A DNA stretch of 64,000 nucleotides, from assembly GCA_963750045.1 (NCBI GenBank), contig CAVVPD010000009.1:62001-126000 (forward strand), in the 5' to 3' direction. Under the pieces are notes generated by a model, which was not told where the DNA came from, searched no databases, and saw only the letters and a program-made list of their open reading frames with translations. Below, piece by piece: positions 9,657 through 18,835 of the stretch (within the stretch, counting starts at the first letter, position 1; each line of letters begins with the position of its first letter). Position numbers and translations under genes: made by a program. The stretch is from DASUAS01 sp963750045. GTDB lineage: Bacteria > Actinomycetota > Acidimicrobiia > IMCC26256 > DASPTH01.

Positions 9657-12200
9657 ATGTGGAAGGTCACGCTCAAAGGCATCCTCTCCAAGAAGGTCCG
9701 GTTCCTGCTGACCGGCATCGCGGTGATGCTCGGGGTCGCGTTCATCTCCGGCACCTTCGTGCTCACCGCGACCATCTCGAACACGTTCGACGGTCTCTTC
9801 AGCGACATCTACCAGCACACCGACGCGGTGGTGCGGGCCAAAGAGACGTTCAGTGCCAACTTCGGGGGCGGTCGCGGCACGATCTCGGCGACGCTCCTCC
9901 CGGAGGTGCGCGCGGCCAAGGGGGTCGACAAGGCGGACGGCCAGGTGCAGGGCCTGGCGATCATCGTCGACAAGAAGGGCGACGCTCTCGGGAGCAACGG
10001 GCAGGGAGCGCCGACCTTCGGGTTCGCGTACACACCCGACCGTGAGCTCAGCACCATCCACGTGGTCGAGGGTCGCGGGCCGCGCACGCCGAGCGAGGTC
10101 GTGATCGACAAGAAGAGCGCCGACGACGCCGGTTACCGGCCTGGTGACACCGTTCCGGTCGTCACCAAGGCCGGGCGTAACGACTACGTGCTCACCGGGA
10201 TCGTGAAGTTCGGCACCGCCGACAGCCCGCTCGGCGCGACCATCGCCGCGTTCACGCCCGCCACCGCGTCAGCGCTGCTCGGCACTCCAGGTCAGGTCGA
10301 CTCGATCGACGTGAAGGCCGATCCGGGCGTCAGCCAGGACCAGGTCGTGAGCAACATCCGCGCCGCGCTGAAGGGCGCGCCCGAGACCGCCAACGTGGAG
10401 GTGATCAGCGGCGAGGACATCACCAAGGAGAGCCAGAACAACCTGAAGGACAACCTCTCGTTCTTCAACACCTTCCTGCTCGTCTTCGGCGTCGTCGCGT
10501 TGCTCGTCGGCTCGTTCATCATCTTCAACACCTTCTCCATCATCGTCGCCCAGCGCAGTCGGGAGCTCGCCCTCCTCCGGGCGATCGGCGCCGCCCAGCG
10601 TCAGGTGGTCGGTTCGGTGCTGTTCGAGGCGGTGCTCGTCGGCATCACCGCCTCCGCCATCGGGTTCGTCGCCGGCATCTTCCTGGCCGTCGGCCTGAAG
10701 GCCCTGCTCGGTGCGCTCGGGCTCGACATCCCTGCCAGCTCCATCGTCATCCCCGCGACCGCGGTGATCTGGTCGTTCGCCACCGGATTGGTCGTCACCG
10801 TCGTCGCCGCCGTCTTCCCGGCGCTCCGCGCCGCTCGCGTCCCGCCGATCGCGGCGATGCGCGACTCGTCGATCGACACTTCGGCCACGTCGCCGCGGCG
10901 CGCGGTCTTCGGGATCGTCATCGCCGTGGTCGGCATCGCGCTCCTCCTACTCGGTCTCTTCGGTGACAGCGGGCTGCTGTTCGTCGGCGTGGGAATGGGC
11001 GTGGTCTTCCTCGGCGTCGCCATCCTCGGCCCGATCATCGCCACGCCCATCAGCAGCGCGTTGGGACTGCCGATCCGCAAGGTGAAGGGCATCACGGGCT
11101 CCATCGCGCGCGAGAACGCCATGCGCAACCCCAAGCGCACGTCGGCGACCGCGGCGGCGCTCATGATCGGAGTGGCACTGGTGGGGCTCATCACCGTGTT
11201 CGGCGCCTCGGCTCGGGCGTCGGTGAACGCGGCGCTCGATCGTTCGATGAAGGCCGATTACGTCGTCACGTCGCCGGGTTTCGGCCAGGGATCGATTCCC
11301 CTCGAGGCGCAGCAGCAGCTCGGGGCGCTGCCCGATGTCCAGTCCGCGTCGGGCATCCGCAGCGGACAGGCCAAGATCGACGGCTCGGTCGAGCAGGTCA
11401 TCGCCGCCGACCCGACGCAGATCGACTCGCTCTTCGACCTCCAGCCGACGGCCGGCAGGATCTCGCGCTTGACCACGAATGGGCTCGCGGTGCTCGACAC
11501 GGTCGCCAGCGACAACAACTGGAAGATCGGCACGAAGGTTCCCCTGGAGTTCGCGCAGACGGGCAAGCAGGAATTCACGGTCGAGTCGATCTACCAGCAG
11601 ACCGGCTTCACGTCGTACGTGATCACCATCGGCGCCTACGAGAAGAACTTCCGGGACCAGTTCGACTTCCAGGTCTACGTGAAGGCCAAGGGCGGTGTCA
11701 CTCCCGCCAACACCGCGGCGATCAAGAAGGTGATGCACCAGTATCCGGGGCCCAAGGTGCAGACGCGCGACCAGTACAAGGCGTCGCAGGCCGCGCAGAT
11801 CAACCAGTTCCTCAACCTCGTCTACGTCCTGCTCTTCTTCGCGATCATCATCGCGTTGTTCGGTATCGCCAACACGTTGGGCCTGTCGATCATCGAACGC
11901 CGTCACGAGTTGGGGCTCCTGCGCGTGGTCGGGATGACCCGGCGCCAGCTCCGGTCGAGCGTTCGGTGGGAATCGGTGATCATCGCGTTGCTCGGCACGA
12001 TCCTCGGGCTGGTCATCGGAGTCGTGTTCGCGTGGGCCATGGTGAAGGCACTCCACGACCAGGGCATCGAGAAATTCGCCCTCGCTCCGGTGCAGCTGGC
12101 CCTGATCGTGGTCCTGGCGGCGGTCTTCGGCGTGATCGCCGCGGCCTGGCCGGCCCGCCGGGCCGCCAAGCTCGACGTCCTCAGCTCCATCCAGGCCTGA
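9657..12200 (+). CDS. ABC transporter permease, FtsX/MacB superfamily
   Basis: An 847-residue permease with two FtsX-like halves. One membrane span near residues 12-40 is followed by an extracytoplasmic MacB-PCD-like domain (to about 260) and a three-helix FtsX block (about 265-395, including FNTFSIIVAQRSRELALLRAIGA). A short hydrophobic pair (about 420-465) precedes a second extracytoplasmic domain and a second FtsX block at the C-terminus (ANTLGLSIIERRHELGLLRVVGM). The duplicated coupling helices (RELALLRAIGA and HELGLLRVVGM) contact the ATPase. It is adjacent to its ATPase gene. The substrate is unknown. Confidence 0.93.
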   Translation: MWKVTLKGILSKKVRFLLTGIAVMLGVAFISGTFVLTATISNTFDGLFSDIYQHTDAVVRAKETFSANFGGGRGTISATLLPEVRAAKGVDKADGQVQGLAIIVDKKGDALGSNGQGAPTFGFAYTPDRELSTIHVVEGRGPRTPSEVVIDKKSADDAGYRPGDTVPVVTKAGRNDYVLTGIVKFGTADSPLGATIAAFTPATASALLGTPGQVDSIDVKADPGVSQDQVVSNIRAALKGAPETANVEVISGEDITKESQNNLKDNLSFFNTFLLVFGVVALLVGSFIIFNTFSIIVAQRSRELALLRAIGAAQRQVVGSVLFEAVLVGITASAIGFVAGIFLAVGLKALLGALGLDIPASSIVIPATAVIWSFATGLVVTVVAAVFPALRAARVPPIAAMRDSSIDTSATSPRRAVFGIVIAVVGIALLLLGLFGDSGLLFVGVGMGVVFLGVAILGPIIATPISSALGLPIRKVKGITGSIARENAMRNPKRTSATAAALMIGVALVGLITVFGASARASVNAALDRSMKADYVVTSPGFGQGSIPLEAQQQLGALPDVQSASGIRSGQAKIDGSVEQVIAADPTQIDSLFDLQPTAGRISRLTTNGLAVLDTVASDNNWKIGTKVPLEFAQTGKQEFTVESIYQQTGFTSYVITIGAYEKNFRDQFDFQVYVKAKGGVTPANTAAIKKVMHQYPGPKVQTRDQYKASQAAQINQFLNLVYVLLFFAIIIALFGIANTLGLSIIERRHELGLLRVVGMTRRQLRSSVRWESVIIALLGTILGLVIGVVFAWAMVKALHDQGIEKFALAPVQLALIVVLAAVFGVIAAAWPARRAAKLDVLSSIQA

Positions 12201-12382
12201 CCCGCTTCTTTCCGGAACCTTGGGGCTGGCCTGGCGGGTCCTTGGAACTCGGGGGCGTAGGTTCTGCCTCAGCAAGAGACGCGAACCCGCCGCACCGGGC
12301 GCGCGAGCCTCTGCGAGTGACACACCCGGGCGGTCGGACTGCCCCCCGACCGCACCGAGGGTGTCCACAACACGAAGGTCTC

Positions 12383-12409
12383 CCCGCCCGGGTCGCCCCT
12401 CCGGGCGGG
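12383..12409. terminator. Hairpin, likely terminator of the ABC exporter operon
   Basis: A perfect 9-bp stem (CCCGCCCGG / CCGGGCGGG) has a 9-nt loop. It lies in the 253-nt gap between the permease and the enoyl-CoA hydratase gene, which otherwise shows no coding sequence. A -10-like TAGTCT at 12440-12445 lies just upstream of the next gene. Confidence 0.5.
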
Positions 12410-12453
12410 AGATCTGCGTCGGTCGTCAACACCTTCTCGTAGTCTCTCGCGGC

Positions 12454-13239
12454 ATGACCTACGAGACGATCGAACTCGAGGTGCGCGACGGCGTGGCGCA
12501 CCTGACGCTCAACCGACCCGACGCGGCCAACGGCATCAACCTGCAGCTGGCGCGCGACCTGATGGAGGCGGTGTTGGCGGTCTCAGCCGACCCGCACGCC
12601 CGGGTCGTGCTGCTCAGCGGATCCGGGTCCCGGTTCTGCGGCGGGGGCGACCTGAAGTCGTTCGCCGGGCGCGACGACCTGCCCACGCACCTGCGCGAGA
12701 TCCTGGGACCACTGCACACCGCGATCGTCGAGCTGGTGCGGGGTGACGCCCCCGTGGTGGCCGCGGTGCAAGGAAGCGCGGCGGGCGCGGGGATCGGCCT
12801 CGTGGGCGCGTCCGATCTCGTGCTGGCGGGAGAGTCGGCGAAGTTCGTGATGGCCTACACCGGTGTCGGGCTCACGCCCGACGGTTCGTCGAGCTGGTTC
12901 CTGCCCCGTCTGGTGGGCTTGCGCCGCGCGATCGAGCTCACGTTCACCAACCGCGTGCTGTCGGCGACCGAGGCGCAGGACTGGGGGCTCATCACGGCCG
13001 TCGTGCCCGACGACCAGCTCGCAGCCGAAGCGGAGGCGCTGGCCACCCGCCTCGCCGCCGGCGCGCCGCAGGCGCTCGCGGCGGCCAAGCGGCTGCTCCA
13101 CTCCAGTCTCGAATCGACGCTCGAGTCGCACCTCGCGCGTGAGGCCGAGGCGATCTCGACCGCGTCGGGTCGCGCCGAAGGTGTCGAGGGCATCGCCGCC
13201 TTCGTGGAGAAGCGGGCTCCCGTGTTCGACACCGAGTAG
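12454..13239 (+). CDS. Enoyl-CoA hydratase/isomerase family protein
   Basis: A 261-residue crotonase-fold enzyme. The substrate-binding and oxyanion-hole motifs are visible as SRFCGGGDLKSFAG and AAVQGSAAGAGIGLVGASDL. The position that carries the first catalytic glutamate in true hydratases is followed here by YTGVGLTPDGSSSWFLPRLVG, in which an aspartate replaces the second glutamate, as in several isomerase-type members. The precise reaction (hydration or isomerisation of an acyl-CoA) therefore stays open. The gene stands alone between a terminator and the convergent purE. A -10-like TAGTCT lies 8 nt before the ATG. Confidence 0.88.
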   Translation: MTYETIELEVRDGVAHLTLNRPDAANGINLQLARDLMEAVLAVSADPHARVVLLSGSGSRFCGGGDLKSFAGRDDLPTHLREILGPLHTAIVELVRGDAPVVAAVQGSAAGAGIGLVGASDLVLAGESAKFVMAYTGVGLTPDGSSSWFLPRLVGLRRAIELTFTNRVLSATEAQDWGLITAVVPDDQLAAEAEALATRLAAGAPQALAAAKRLLHSSLESTLESHLAREAEAISTASGRAEGVEGIAAFVEKRAPVFDTE

Positions 13240-13256
13240 CCCCCGCGGCTCTGGAT

Positions 13257-13760
13257 TCAGGCGCCGCGGAGCTTGGCGTCCTTCTCGCGCACCATGGCGT
13301 CGAGGGTGGCGCGATGGTCGTCGAGCTTGGCCTGGAGGCCGATGTCGGCGACGCCGAGGATGCGCACGGCCAGCAGTCCGGCGTTGCGGGCCTTGCCGAC
13401 GCCCACCGTCGCGACTGGGATGCCGTCGGGCATCTGCACGATCGACAACAACGAATCCAACCCGTCGAGCTGCGCCAGTGGTACGGGCACGCCGATCACC
13501 GGGAGCGACGTCATCGAAGCGGTCATCCCCGGCAGGTGCGCGGCACCACCCGCGCCGGCGATGACGACCCGCAACCCCCGGCCGGCCGCGCCGCGCGCAT
13601 AGTCGTACATCGCCTCGGGAGTGCGGTGCGCCGAGACCACCCGCACCTCGTGCGCGATCCCGAAGTCGGTCAGCACGTCGACCGCGCCTTGCATCACGGC
13701 GAGGTCGGAGTCGCTGCCCATGATCACGCCGACGAGCGGAGAGCCGTTGCCCACGCCCAC
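13257..13760 (-). CDS. purE: 5-(carboxyamino)imidazole ribonucleotide mutase
   Basis: The 167-residue product has the full class I PurE pattern: GVIMGSDSDLAVM at the N-terminus, VVSAHRTPEAMYDYA with the catalytic histidine, then AGAGGAAHLPGMTASMTSLPVIGVPV. It converts N5-CAIR to CAIR in purine synthesis and forms cytoplasmic octamers. The start is GTG at 13760 (a second in-frame GTG lies two codons later). No purK is adjacent. It lies 4 nt downstream of gmd on the same strand, so it may be read from the same transcript. Confidence 0.95.
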   Translation of the reverse strand: MGVGNGSPLVGVIMGSDSDLAVMQGAVDVLTDFGIAHEVRVVSAHRTPEAMYDYARGAAGRGLRVVIAGAGGAAHLPGMTASMTSLPVIGVPVPLAQLDGLDSLLSIVQMPDGIPVATVGVGKARNAGLLAVRILGVADIGLQAKLDDHRATLDAMVREKDAKLRGA

Positions 13761-13764
13761 GACG

Positions 13765-14757
13765 CTACCGGCCGGATGCGGCCCGGGCGCTCTCTTCGGC
13801 GAGGTCCGCCTCGTACATCAGCTTCACCAGAGCCTGGAAGTCGACCTTGGGTGTCCACCCGAGGCGCTCGCGTGCCTTGGCGGCGTCACCCATCAGCAGG
13901 TCGACCTCGGTGGGCCGCTCGAACCGCGGATCCTGGCGCACGTAGGGCGTCCAGTCGTCGTAGCCCGCGTACGAGAACGCGGCGTCGAGGAACTCGCGGA
14001 TCGTATGGGTCTCGCCGGTCGCGATGACGTAGTCGTCGGCGACGTCCTGCTGCAGCATCAACCACATGGCTTCGACGTAGTCACCCGCGAAGCCCCAGTC
14101 GCGTGCGGAGTCGAGGTTGCCGAGGGTGATCGAGTCCTGCAGGCCGAGCTTGATGCGCGCCAGGGAGGTGGTGATCTTGCGGGTCACGAACTCGAGGCCC
14201 CGCCTGGGGCTCTCGTGGTTGAAGAGGATGCCCGACGACGCGTGGAGGCCGTAGGCCTCGCGATAATTGACGGCCATGTGGTGGCCGAACACCTTGGCGA
14301 CGCCGTAGGGCGAGCGCGGGTGAAAGGGCGTGAGCTCGGTCTGGGGCGTCTCCCGCACCTTGCCGAACATCTCCGACGACGACGCCTGGTAGAAGCGCAC
14401 CGGGCTGCCGGCCCCGCCACCGACGATGCGCACGGCCTCGAGCATGCGCAACACGCCCAGGCCGGTGATCTCCGACGTGAGCTCGGGCTGGGTGAACGAC
14501 AGGTGCACGAAGCTGACGGCCCCGAGGTTGTAGACCTCGTCCGGCTGCACCCGCTCGACCGCGGCGATGAGCGACGACAGGTCGCGGAGGTCACCGTCGA
14601 CCAGCTCCAACGACGGCGTCTCGTGCATCACCAGCTCGGCCTTCGGGTTGTTCTGGCCGCGGATTAGGCCGAACACCTGATAGCCCTTCTCCACCAGGAA
14701 GTTGGCCAGATAGCGCCCGTCCTGGCCCGTGATCCCGGTGATCAGCGCCCGTTTCAT
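13765..14757 (-). CDS. gmd: GDP-mannose 4,6-dehydratase
   Basis: A 330-residue extended-SDR protein. The nucleotide-binding motif is ITGITGQDGRYLANFL, the catalytic tyrosine and lysine are in SPYGVAKVFGHHMAVNYREAYG, and the family motifs YQASSSEMFGKV and LFNHESPRRG are present. It converts GDP-D-mannose to GDP-4-keto-6-deoxy-mannose, the precursor of GDP-fucose and GDP-rhamnose for surface glycans. The segment after the first beta-alpha unit (GLIRGQNNPKAEL) is shorter than the RRSSSFNT-type loop of E. coli Gmd, so NADP-binding detail may differ. It overlaps the DUF3151 gene by 4 nt. Confidence 0.93.
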   Translation of the reverse strand: MKRALITGITGQDGRYLANFLVEKGYQVFGLIRGQNNPKAELVMHETPSLELVDGDLRDLSSLIAAVERVQPDEVYNLGAVSFVHLSFTQPELTSEITGLGVLRMLEAVRIVGGGAGSPVRFYQASSSEMFGKVRETPQTELTPFHPRSPYGVAKVFGHHMAVNYREAYGLHASSGILFNHESPRRGLEFVTRKITTSLARIKLGLQDSITLGNLDSARDWGFAGDYVEAMWLMLQQDVADDYVIATGETHTIREFLDAAFSYAGYDDWTPYVRQDPRFERPTEVDLLMGDAAKARERLGWTPKVDFQALVKLMYEADLAEESARAASGR

Positions 14758-15233
14758 GCTCCTGCACCCTTCGCGTCAGCTGCCTCGTCGTCCCGGCGGT
14801 CGAGGTGGTCCCAGGCCGGCTCGAGTTGGTGGAGGAACTCGTCGCAGCGCCGTTCCTCGTCGCGTTCACCGATGGCCGCCGCGCTCGCGCGCAGGCCGTC
14901 GAGCGCGCGCAGGAACCCCCGGTTGGGCGGGTGCTCCCAGCGCACGTAGCCCGAACCCCGCCAGCCCGACTGGCGCAGGCGGTCGAGGCCCCGGTGGTAC
15001 CCCACGCGGAAGCAGGCATAGCCCTCGACCGGGTCACGGGCGAGCTGTCCCAGGCGGGCCCAGCCGTCGAGCGAGCGCGGCCACTGGGCCACCACTGACG
15101 ACACCGCGGCCCGCCGCTCCGGACCGGACAGGGCCAGGGCGTCGGCGAGCCGCGCCACCGCGTCCGGCGGTTCCGGGTCGAGGACGGTCTCGGGGAGACC
15201 CTGGAGCGAGAGGGAGACGGGCTGGTCGGTCAC
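14754..15233 (-). CDS. DUF3151 family protein
   Basis: A 159-residue, mainly alpha-helical cytoplasmic protein of an actinobacterium-specific family. The recognisable core is WPRSLDGWARLGQLARDPVEGYACFRVGYHRGLDRLRQSGWRGSG, here cited only in part: EGYACFRVGYHRGLDRLR and GYVRWEHPPNRGFLRALDGL. The function is unknown. Its stop overlaps the start of gmd (ATGA), so the two are translationally coupled. It is divergent from the histidine phosphatase gene. Confidence 0.85.
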   Translation of the reverse strand: MTDQPVSLSLQGLPETVLDPEPPDAVARLADALALSGPERRAAVSSVVAQWPRSLDGWARLGQLARDPVEGYACFRVGYHRGLDRLRQSGWRGSGYVRWEHPPNRGFLRALDGLRASAAAIGERDEERRCDEFLHQLEPAWDHLDRRDDEAADAKGAGA

Positions 15234-15271
15234 GGCGCCGAGGATATCGGCCGCCGGTACGATTCGGGGGA

Positions 15272-15970
15272 GTGACCGACGATCCGAAGCACGACTCCGA
15301 TGCCCCGATGCCGCCTCCGGCCGCCACGCGGCTGGTGCTGGCGCGCCACGCCGTCACCCCGCAGACCGGTCCGATGCTGACGGGCCGCGCGCCGGGGATC
15401 GACCTCTCCGAGAAGGGCAGGGAACAGGCCAAGGCCCTCGGTGACCGCCTCGCCGACCTGCCGGTCGCGGTGGTCTACGCCAGCCCGATCGAGCGCACCA
15501 CCCAGACCGCGGAAGCGGTCGCCGAGCGTCACGGGCTCACCGTGCAGGCGCTCCCCGGCGTCATCGAGGCCGACTACGGCGAGTGGACCGGCGGCCAGCT
15601 GTCCGAGTTGGCCAAGACCGACCTCTGGAAGACGGTCCAACGCTCGCCGTCGCGCGCGCGGTTTCCCGGCGGTGAGTCACTGGCGGAGATGCAAGCGCGC
15701 ATGGTCACCGCGCTCGAGGTGGTCGTCGCTGCCCATCCCGGCGAGCTGGTGGTCGTCGTCTCCCACGCCGACCCCATCAAGGCGGCCATCGCGCACTACA
15801 CCGGGGTCCATCTCGATCTCTTCCAGAGGATCGTGGTGTCGCCGGCATCGGTCACCGTGTTCGAGCTGACCGCGCACGGCGCGGCGATGGTCAAGTGCAA
15901 CGACACGGGCACACTCGAAGAGTTGCTCCCGCCGCCTCCTGCCCCCGAGGGCGAGGAGCCCGCGGCGTGA
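15272..15970 (+). CDS. Histidine phosphatase family protein (MSMEG_4193-type phosphomutase-like)
   Basis: A 232-residue protein with the phosphoglycerate-mutase-fold signature VLARHAVTP (catalytic RH), the second arginine in ASPIERTTQTAEAVA, the acid in EADYGEWTG, and the second histidine in VVVVSHADPIKAA. It belongs to the actinobacterial MSMEG_4193 group. The GTG at 15272 follows GGGGGAG. Its stop overlaps the next start by 4 nt. In mycobacteria and Streptomyces the same three genes (phosphatase, DUF3090, SCO1664 family) stand together, often near mycothiol synthesis genes, which are absent here. The physiological substrate is unknown. Confidence 0.88.
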   Translation: MTDDPKHDSDAPMPPPAATRLVLARHAVTPQTGPMLTGRAPGIDLSEKGREQAKALGDRLADLPVAVVYASPIERTTQTAEAVAERHGLTVQALPGVIEADYGEWTGGQLSELAKTDLWKTVQRSPSRARFPGGESLAEMQARMVTALEVVVAAHPGELVVVVSHADPIKAAIAHYTGVHLDLFQRIVVSPASVTVFELTAHGAAMVKCNDTGTLEELLPPPPAPEGEEPAA

Positions 15971-16491
15971 GCGCCGAGATCATCGAGCTCGACGACGTCG
16001 ACGGTCTGGGCGCGGGCGCGGTGGGTGAGCCCGGCCAGCGCGCGTTCTACATCCAGGCGCGCACGGAACACACGCAGCTGACGGTGCTGGTCGAGAAGCA
16101 ACAGGTCGAGATGCTCGCGAACGAAGCGGTCGCGTTCCTCGACCACCTGGCCGACGAGTACCCGGAGCTGCCGATCGACGTGCCGATGATGCAGACGCAA
16201 CTGCGCGAGCCCACGGTGCCCTTGTTCCGGGCGCGCCTCATCGGTCTCGGTTTCGACACCGAGCGGGAGCTCGTGCTGCTCGAGCTGCGCGAGCACGCGG
16301 AGGACGACGAGGCCGCGGCCGAGGGCACGGTCGAGGACGAGGGCTACGTGGCGCGCATCTACGCGACGCGCGCCCAGGTGCGGGCGATGGCCGCGCGGGG
16401 GGTCGAGGCCGTCTCCGGCGGTCGTCCCCCGTGCCCGCTCTGTGACATGCCGATGGATCCGTCCGGGCACCAGTGTCCTCGCTGGAACTGA
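15967..16491 (+). CDS. DUF3090 domain-containing protein
   Basis: A 174-residue protein starting at GTG 15967, which overlaps the preceding stop (GTGA). It reads QRAFYIQARTEHTQLTVLVE and KQQVEMLANEAVAFLDHL, the usual DUF3090 start, and ends with a cysteine pair plus a further CxxxxC-like cluster (CPLCDMPMDPSGHQCP) that should bind zinc. The function is unknown. It is translationally coupled to the phosphatase upstream and overlaps the SCO1664-family gene downstream by 19 nt, which argues for a complex or a shared pathway. Confidence 0.88.
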   Translation: MSAEIIELDDVDGLGAGAVGEPGQRAFYIQARTEHTQLTVLVEKQQVEMLANEAVAFLDHLADEYPELPIDVPMMQTQLREPTVPLFRARLIGLGFDTERELVLLELREHAEDDEAAAEGTVEDEGYVARIYATRAQVRAMAARGVEAVSGGRPPCPLCDMPMDPSGHQCPRWN

Positions 16492-17198
16492 CGCCCGAGG
16501 AGCTGCGAGCCGCGCTCGGCGCGGCCGAGCTGGAGGTCGTCGGGCGGATGCGGTACTCGTCGAACGCGACGTTCCTCGTCGAGGCGAAGTTCGACGGCGA
16601 GGAGCTCGCCGGGATCTACAAGCCACGGCGCGGCGAGCGCCCGTTGTGGGACTTCCCGCAGGGCACGCTGTGCCAGCGCGAGGTGGCCGCCTACGAGTTG
16701 TCCGACGCGCTCGGTTGGGACGTCGTGCCGCTCACGATCCTGCGCGACGGCCCGCTCGGCGTCGGTGCGGTGCAGCGCTTCGTCGACCACGATCCCGACG
16801 AGCACTTCTTCACCTTGCGCGACGGGCGGGAGGACCGCTTTCGCCAGTTCGCGTGGTTCGACGTGCTCGTCAACAACACCGACCGCAAGGGCGGACACTG
16901 TCTCCACGACCGGGTGAACGACGTCATCGTCGGGATCGACCACGGCCTCACGTTCCACGACGACTGGAAGCTTCGCACCGTGATCTGGGACTTCGCCGGT
17001 GAGCGACTCCCGCCGGCCGCGGCCGACGACGTCTGCCGGGTCGTCGCCGAGCTCGAGTCGGGTCCCCTGTCCGACCGCTTCGCCGCGCTGCTCGCGCCCG
17101 ACGAGCTCGACGCGGTCGTCCGCCGCGCCCAGGTGCTCCTCACCCGTGGCCTGCCCTTCCCGGACGACTACCACAGCACTCCCTGGCCCCTGGTGTAG
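16473..17198 (+). CDS. SCO1664 family protein (PI3/4-kinase-like fold)
   Basis: A 241-residue protein, start GTG at 16473 inside the end of the DUF3090 gene. Kinase-like motifs are visible: the ATP lysine in GIYKPRRGERPLWDF, then QFAWFDVLVNNTDRKGGHCL (catalytic-loop-like D..NNTDRK) and VGIDHGLTFH (the metal-binding DHG in place of DFG). This matches the phosphatidylinositol 3/4-kinase-like family named after SCO1664. The third gene of the conserved trio, it probably phosphorylates or transfers to a small molecule or lipid that the phosphatase acts on; that link is inference. Confidence 0.85.
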   Translation: MSSLELTPEELRAALGAAELEVVGRMRYSSNATFLVEAKFDGEELAGIYKPRRGERPLWDFPQGTLCQREVAAYELSDALGWDVVPLTILRDGPLGVGAVQRFVDHDPDEHFFTLRDGREDRFRQFAWFDVLVNNTDRKGGHCLHDRVNDVIVGIDHGLTFHDDWKLRTVIWDFAGERLPPAAADDVCRVVAELESGPLSDRFAALLAPDELDAVVRRAQVLLTRGLPFPDDYHSTPWPLV

Positions 17199-17220
17199 GC
17201 CATCCTCGGAGGAGTGGGCG

Positions 17221-18754
17221 CTACTTCCGCTGGTAGACGGCGATGTGGTCGATCGTGACGACGTAGCGGTACTGGCTCTTGACGATCTTCTGCAACCGGG
17301 GGAAGTCGGAGATCGGGTAGTACTGCGAGCCCCGTACCTTGGCCGGTGAGGTGTCGACGAAGTACTTCGGCGGGTGTGCGGTGAAGTCGGTGTAGAAGTC
17401 GTCCCACGCGGCCTCGGTGTCGCTGCCGGTGTTGGCGTCCTTCGGTGGTCGCCCCGGATAGTTGCCGGTGAGGAACGACTGGGTCAGGAACCGCGTCGCC
17501 GGGCGCCGGCCCGACGCCCAGTAGATCTCCGGCACGCTGCCCCACACGTAGATCGGATCGTCGGGGTTGGTCGTCGTGGCGAGGTAGCGCGACACCGACT
17601 CGTAGTTCGGCTCGGGAACACCCGGGTGGTAGAAGTAGCCGGCCGCCGAGAACATCACGCCGACCGCGAGCCGCGAACGCCACGGTCCGGTCCGCCCACT
17701 TCCGCGAGCCGCGCACGAGCGCGCCCGCCGCCAGCAACGCGAGCGGCGGTGCCAGCTGCATGTAGTAGTGCCCGAAGAACCGCAGCCCGACTGCCACCGA
17801 CACTGCGGCGGAGAGCAACCACAGCCAGAGGTCGGTGTCGCGGTCGCCGTCGAGCGCCCGCAGTGTGCGGTGGCCCCACGCGCTCGGGATCTTCCAGAGC
17901 AGCGGGAGGTTGCACAGTGCCCACATCCCGGTCATGAAGAGGAAGGTCGTGAGCACGACGGTCGACATGGTCTTCATGCCGACGTACGAGCCGTTGCCCA
18001 GCACCGTCCAGTACAGGAGCTGCGCGGGCCCCATCGCCAGCGCGACCAGGGCGGTCGGGATCGTGAACCCGAGCGCGACCTCGCCGATGCCCTTCTTTCC
18101 CCGTGAGCGCGCGATCAAGTAGACGACCGGGAGCAGGGTCGCCGCGCCGGTCTGCTTCGCCAGCGTGGCCAACGCGATCGCGACCCCGGCGAGGAACCCG
18201 CGCCCGCGGCGCGCGAAGAGGACCGCGGCCGTCATCGAGGGCAGCATGAACACTTCGAAGTTGGCGGCCTGCCCGTCTTGCGGCGCGAACGCCACCATGG
18301 CGACGACGAACATCACACCCGCGATCCATCCCGCGCGCGTGCCGTAGCGCCTTCGGGCTTCGATGGCGAGCAACAACGCGGTGAGGGCGACCGCCAGCAC
18401 GGCAACCAGGCGCACCGACCACAGCGCAGTGGTCTCGAAGAACGAGAACGTGGCCGCGTACACGTAGGGCACGATCGGCGGCTTGCGGTCGATCGCATCC
18501 TCGTAGAGCTGGCCACCCTCGTTGAGCACGTGCGCCTGGGTGGCGAGGAAGGTCTCGTCGGAGTTGAACACCGGAGTGAAGAACGCAGGCAGTCGCAACG
18601 CGAACGTCAGCGCGAGCAGGACCAGGAAGATCCGGGTGAGCTCGCGACGATCCGAGCGCGCCGACGCGGCGGGCGCGTCGACGAGCGTGGCTCCGGGATC
18701 GAATGCCCCGGGGGAGAGGGTGGGCGGCTCCGTACGCATCTGAGAACCACCCAT
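17221..18754 (-). CDS. GT39/ArnT-like membrane glycosyltransferase, one frameshift
   Basis: A polytopic membrane protein of about 510 residues. After a cytosolic N-terminus, the first span is followed by FTPVFNSDETFLATQAHVLNEGG, the acidic external loop that acts as the catalytic base region in GT-C glycosyltransferases. About ten further hydrophobic segments follow. The frame changes near 17670, and the protein continues as MFSAAGYFYHPGVPEPNYESV to a soluble C-terminal domain ending at 17221. Such enzymes move a sugar from a polyprenyl-phosphate carrier to lipid or protein outside the membrane. Two close ATGs are possible (18754 and 18739). The acceptor is unknown. Confidence 0.8.
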
Positions 18755-18835
18755 TCTGCCCGTTCTGTTCCCGTCCGCGGGATCTCGGCCCCGGAGCCGG
18801 TTCCCGGCAGGGCAGGGAGGTCGGTCCCGCCGGGC

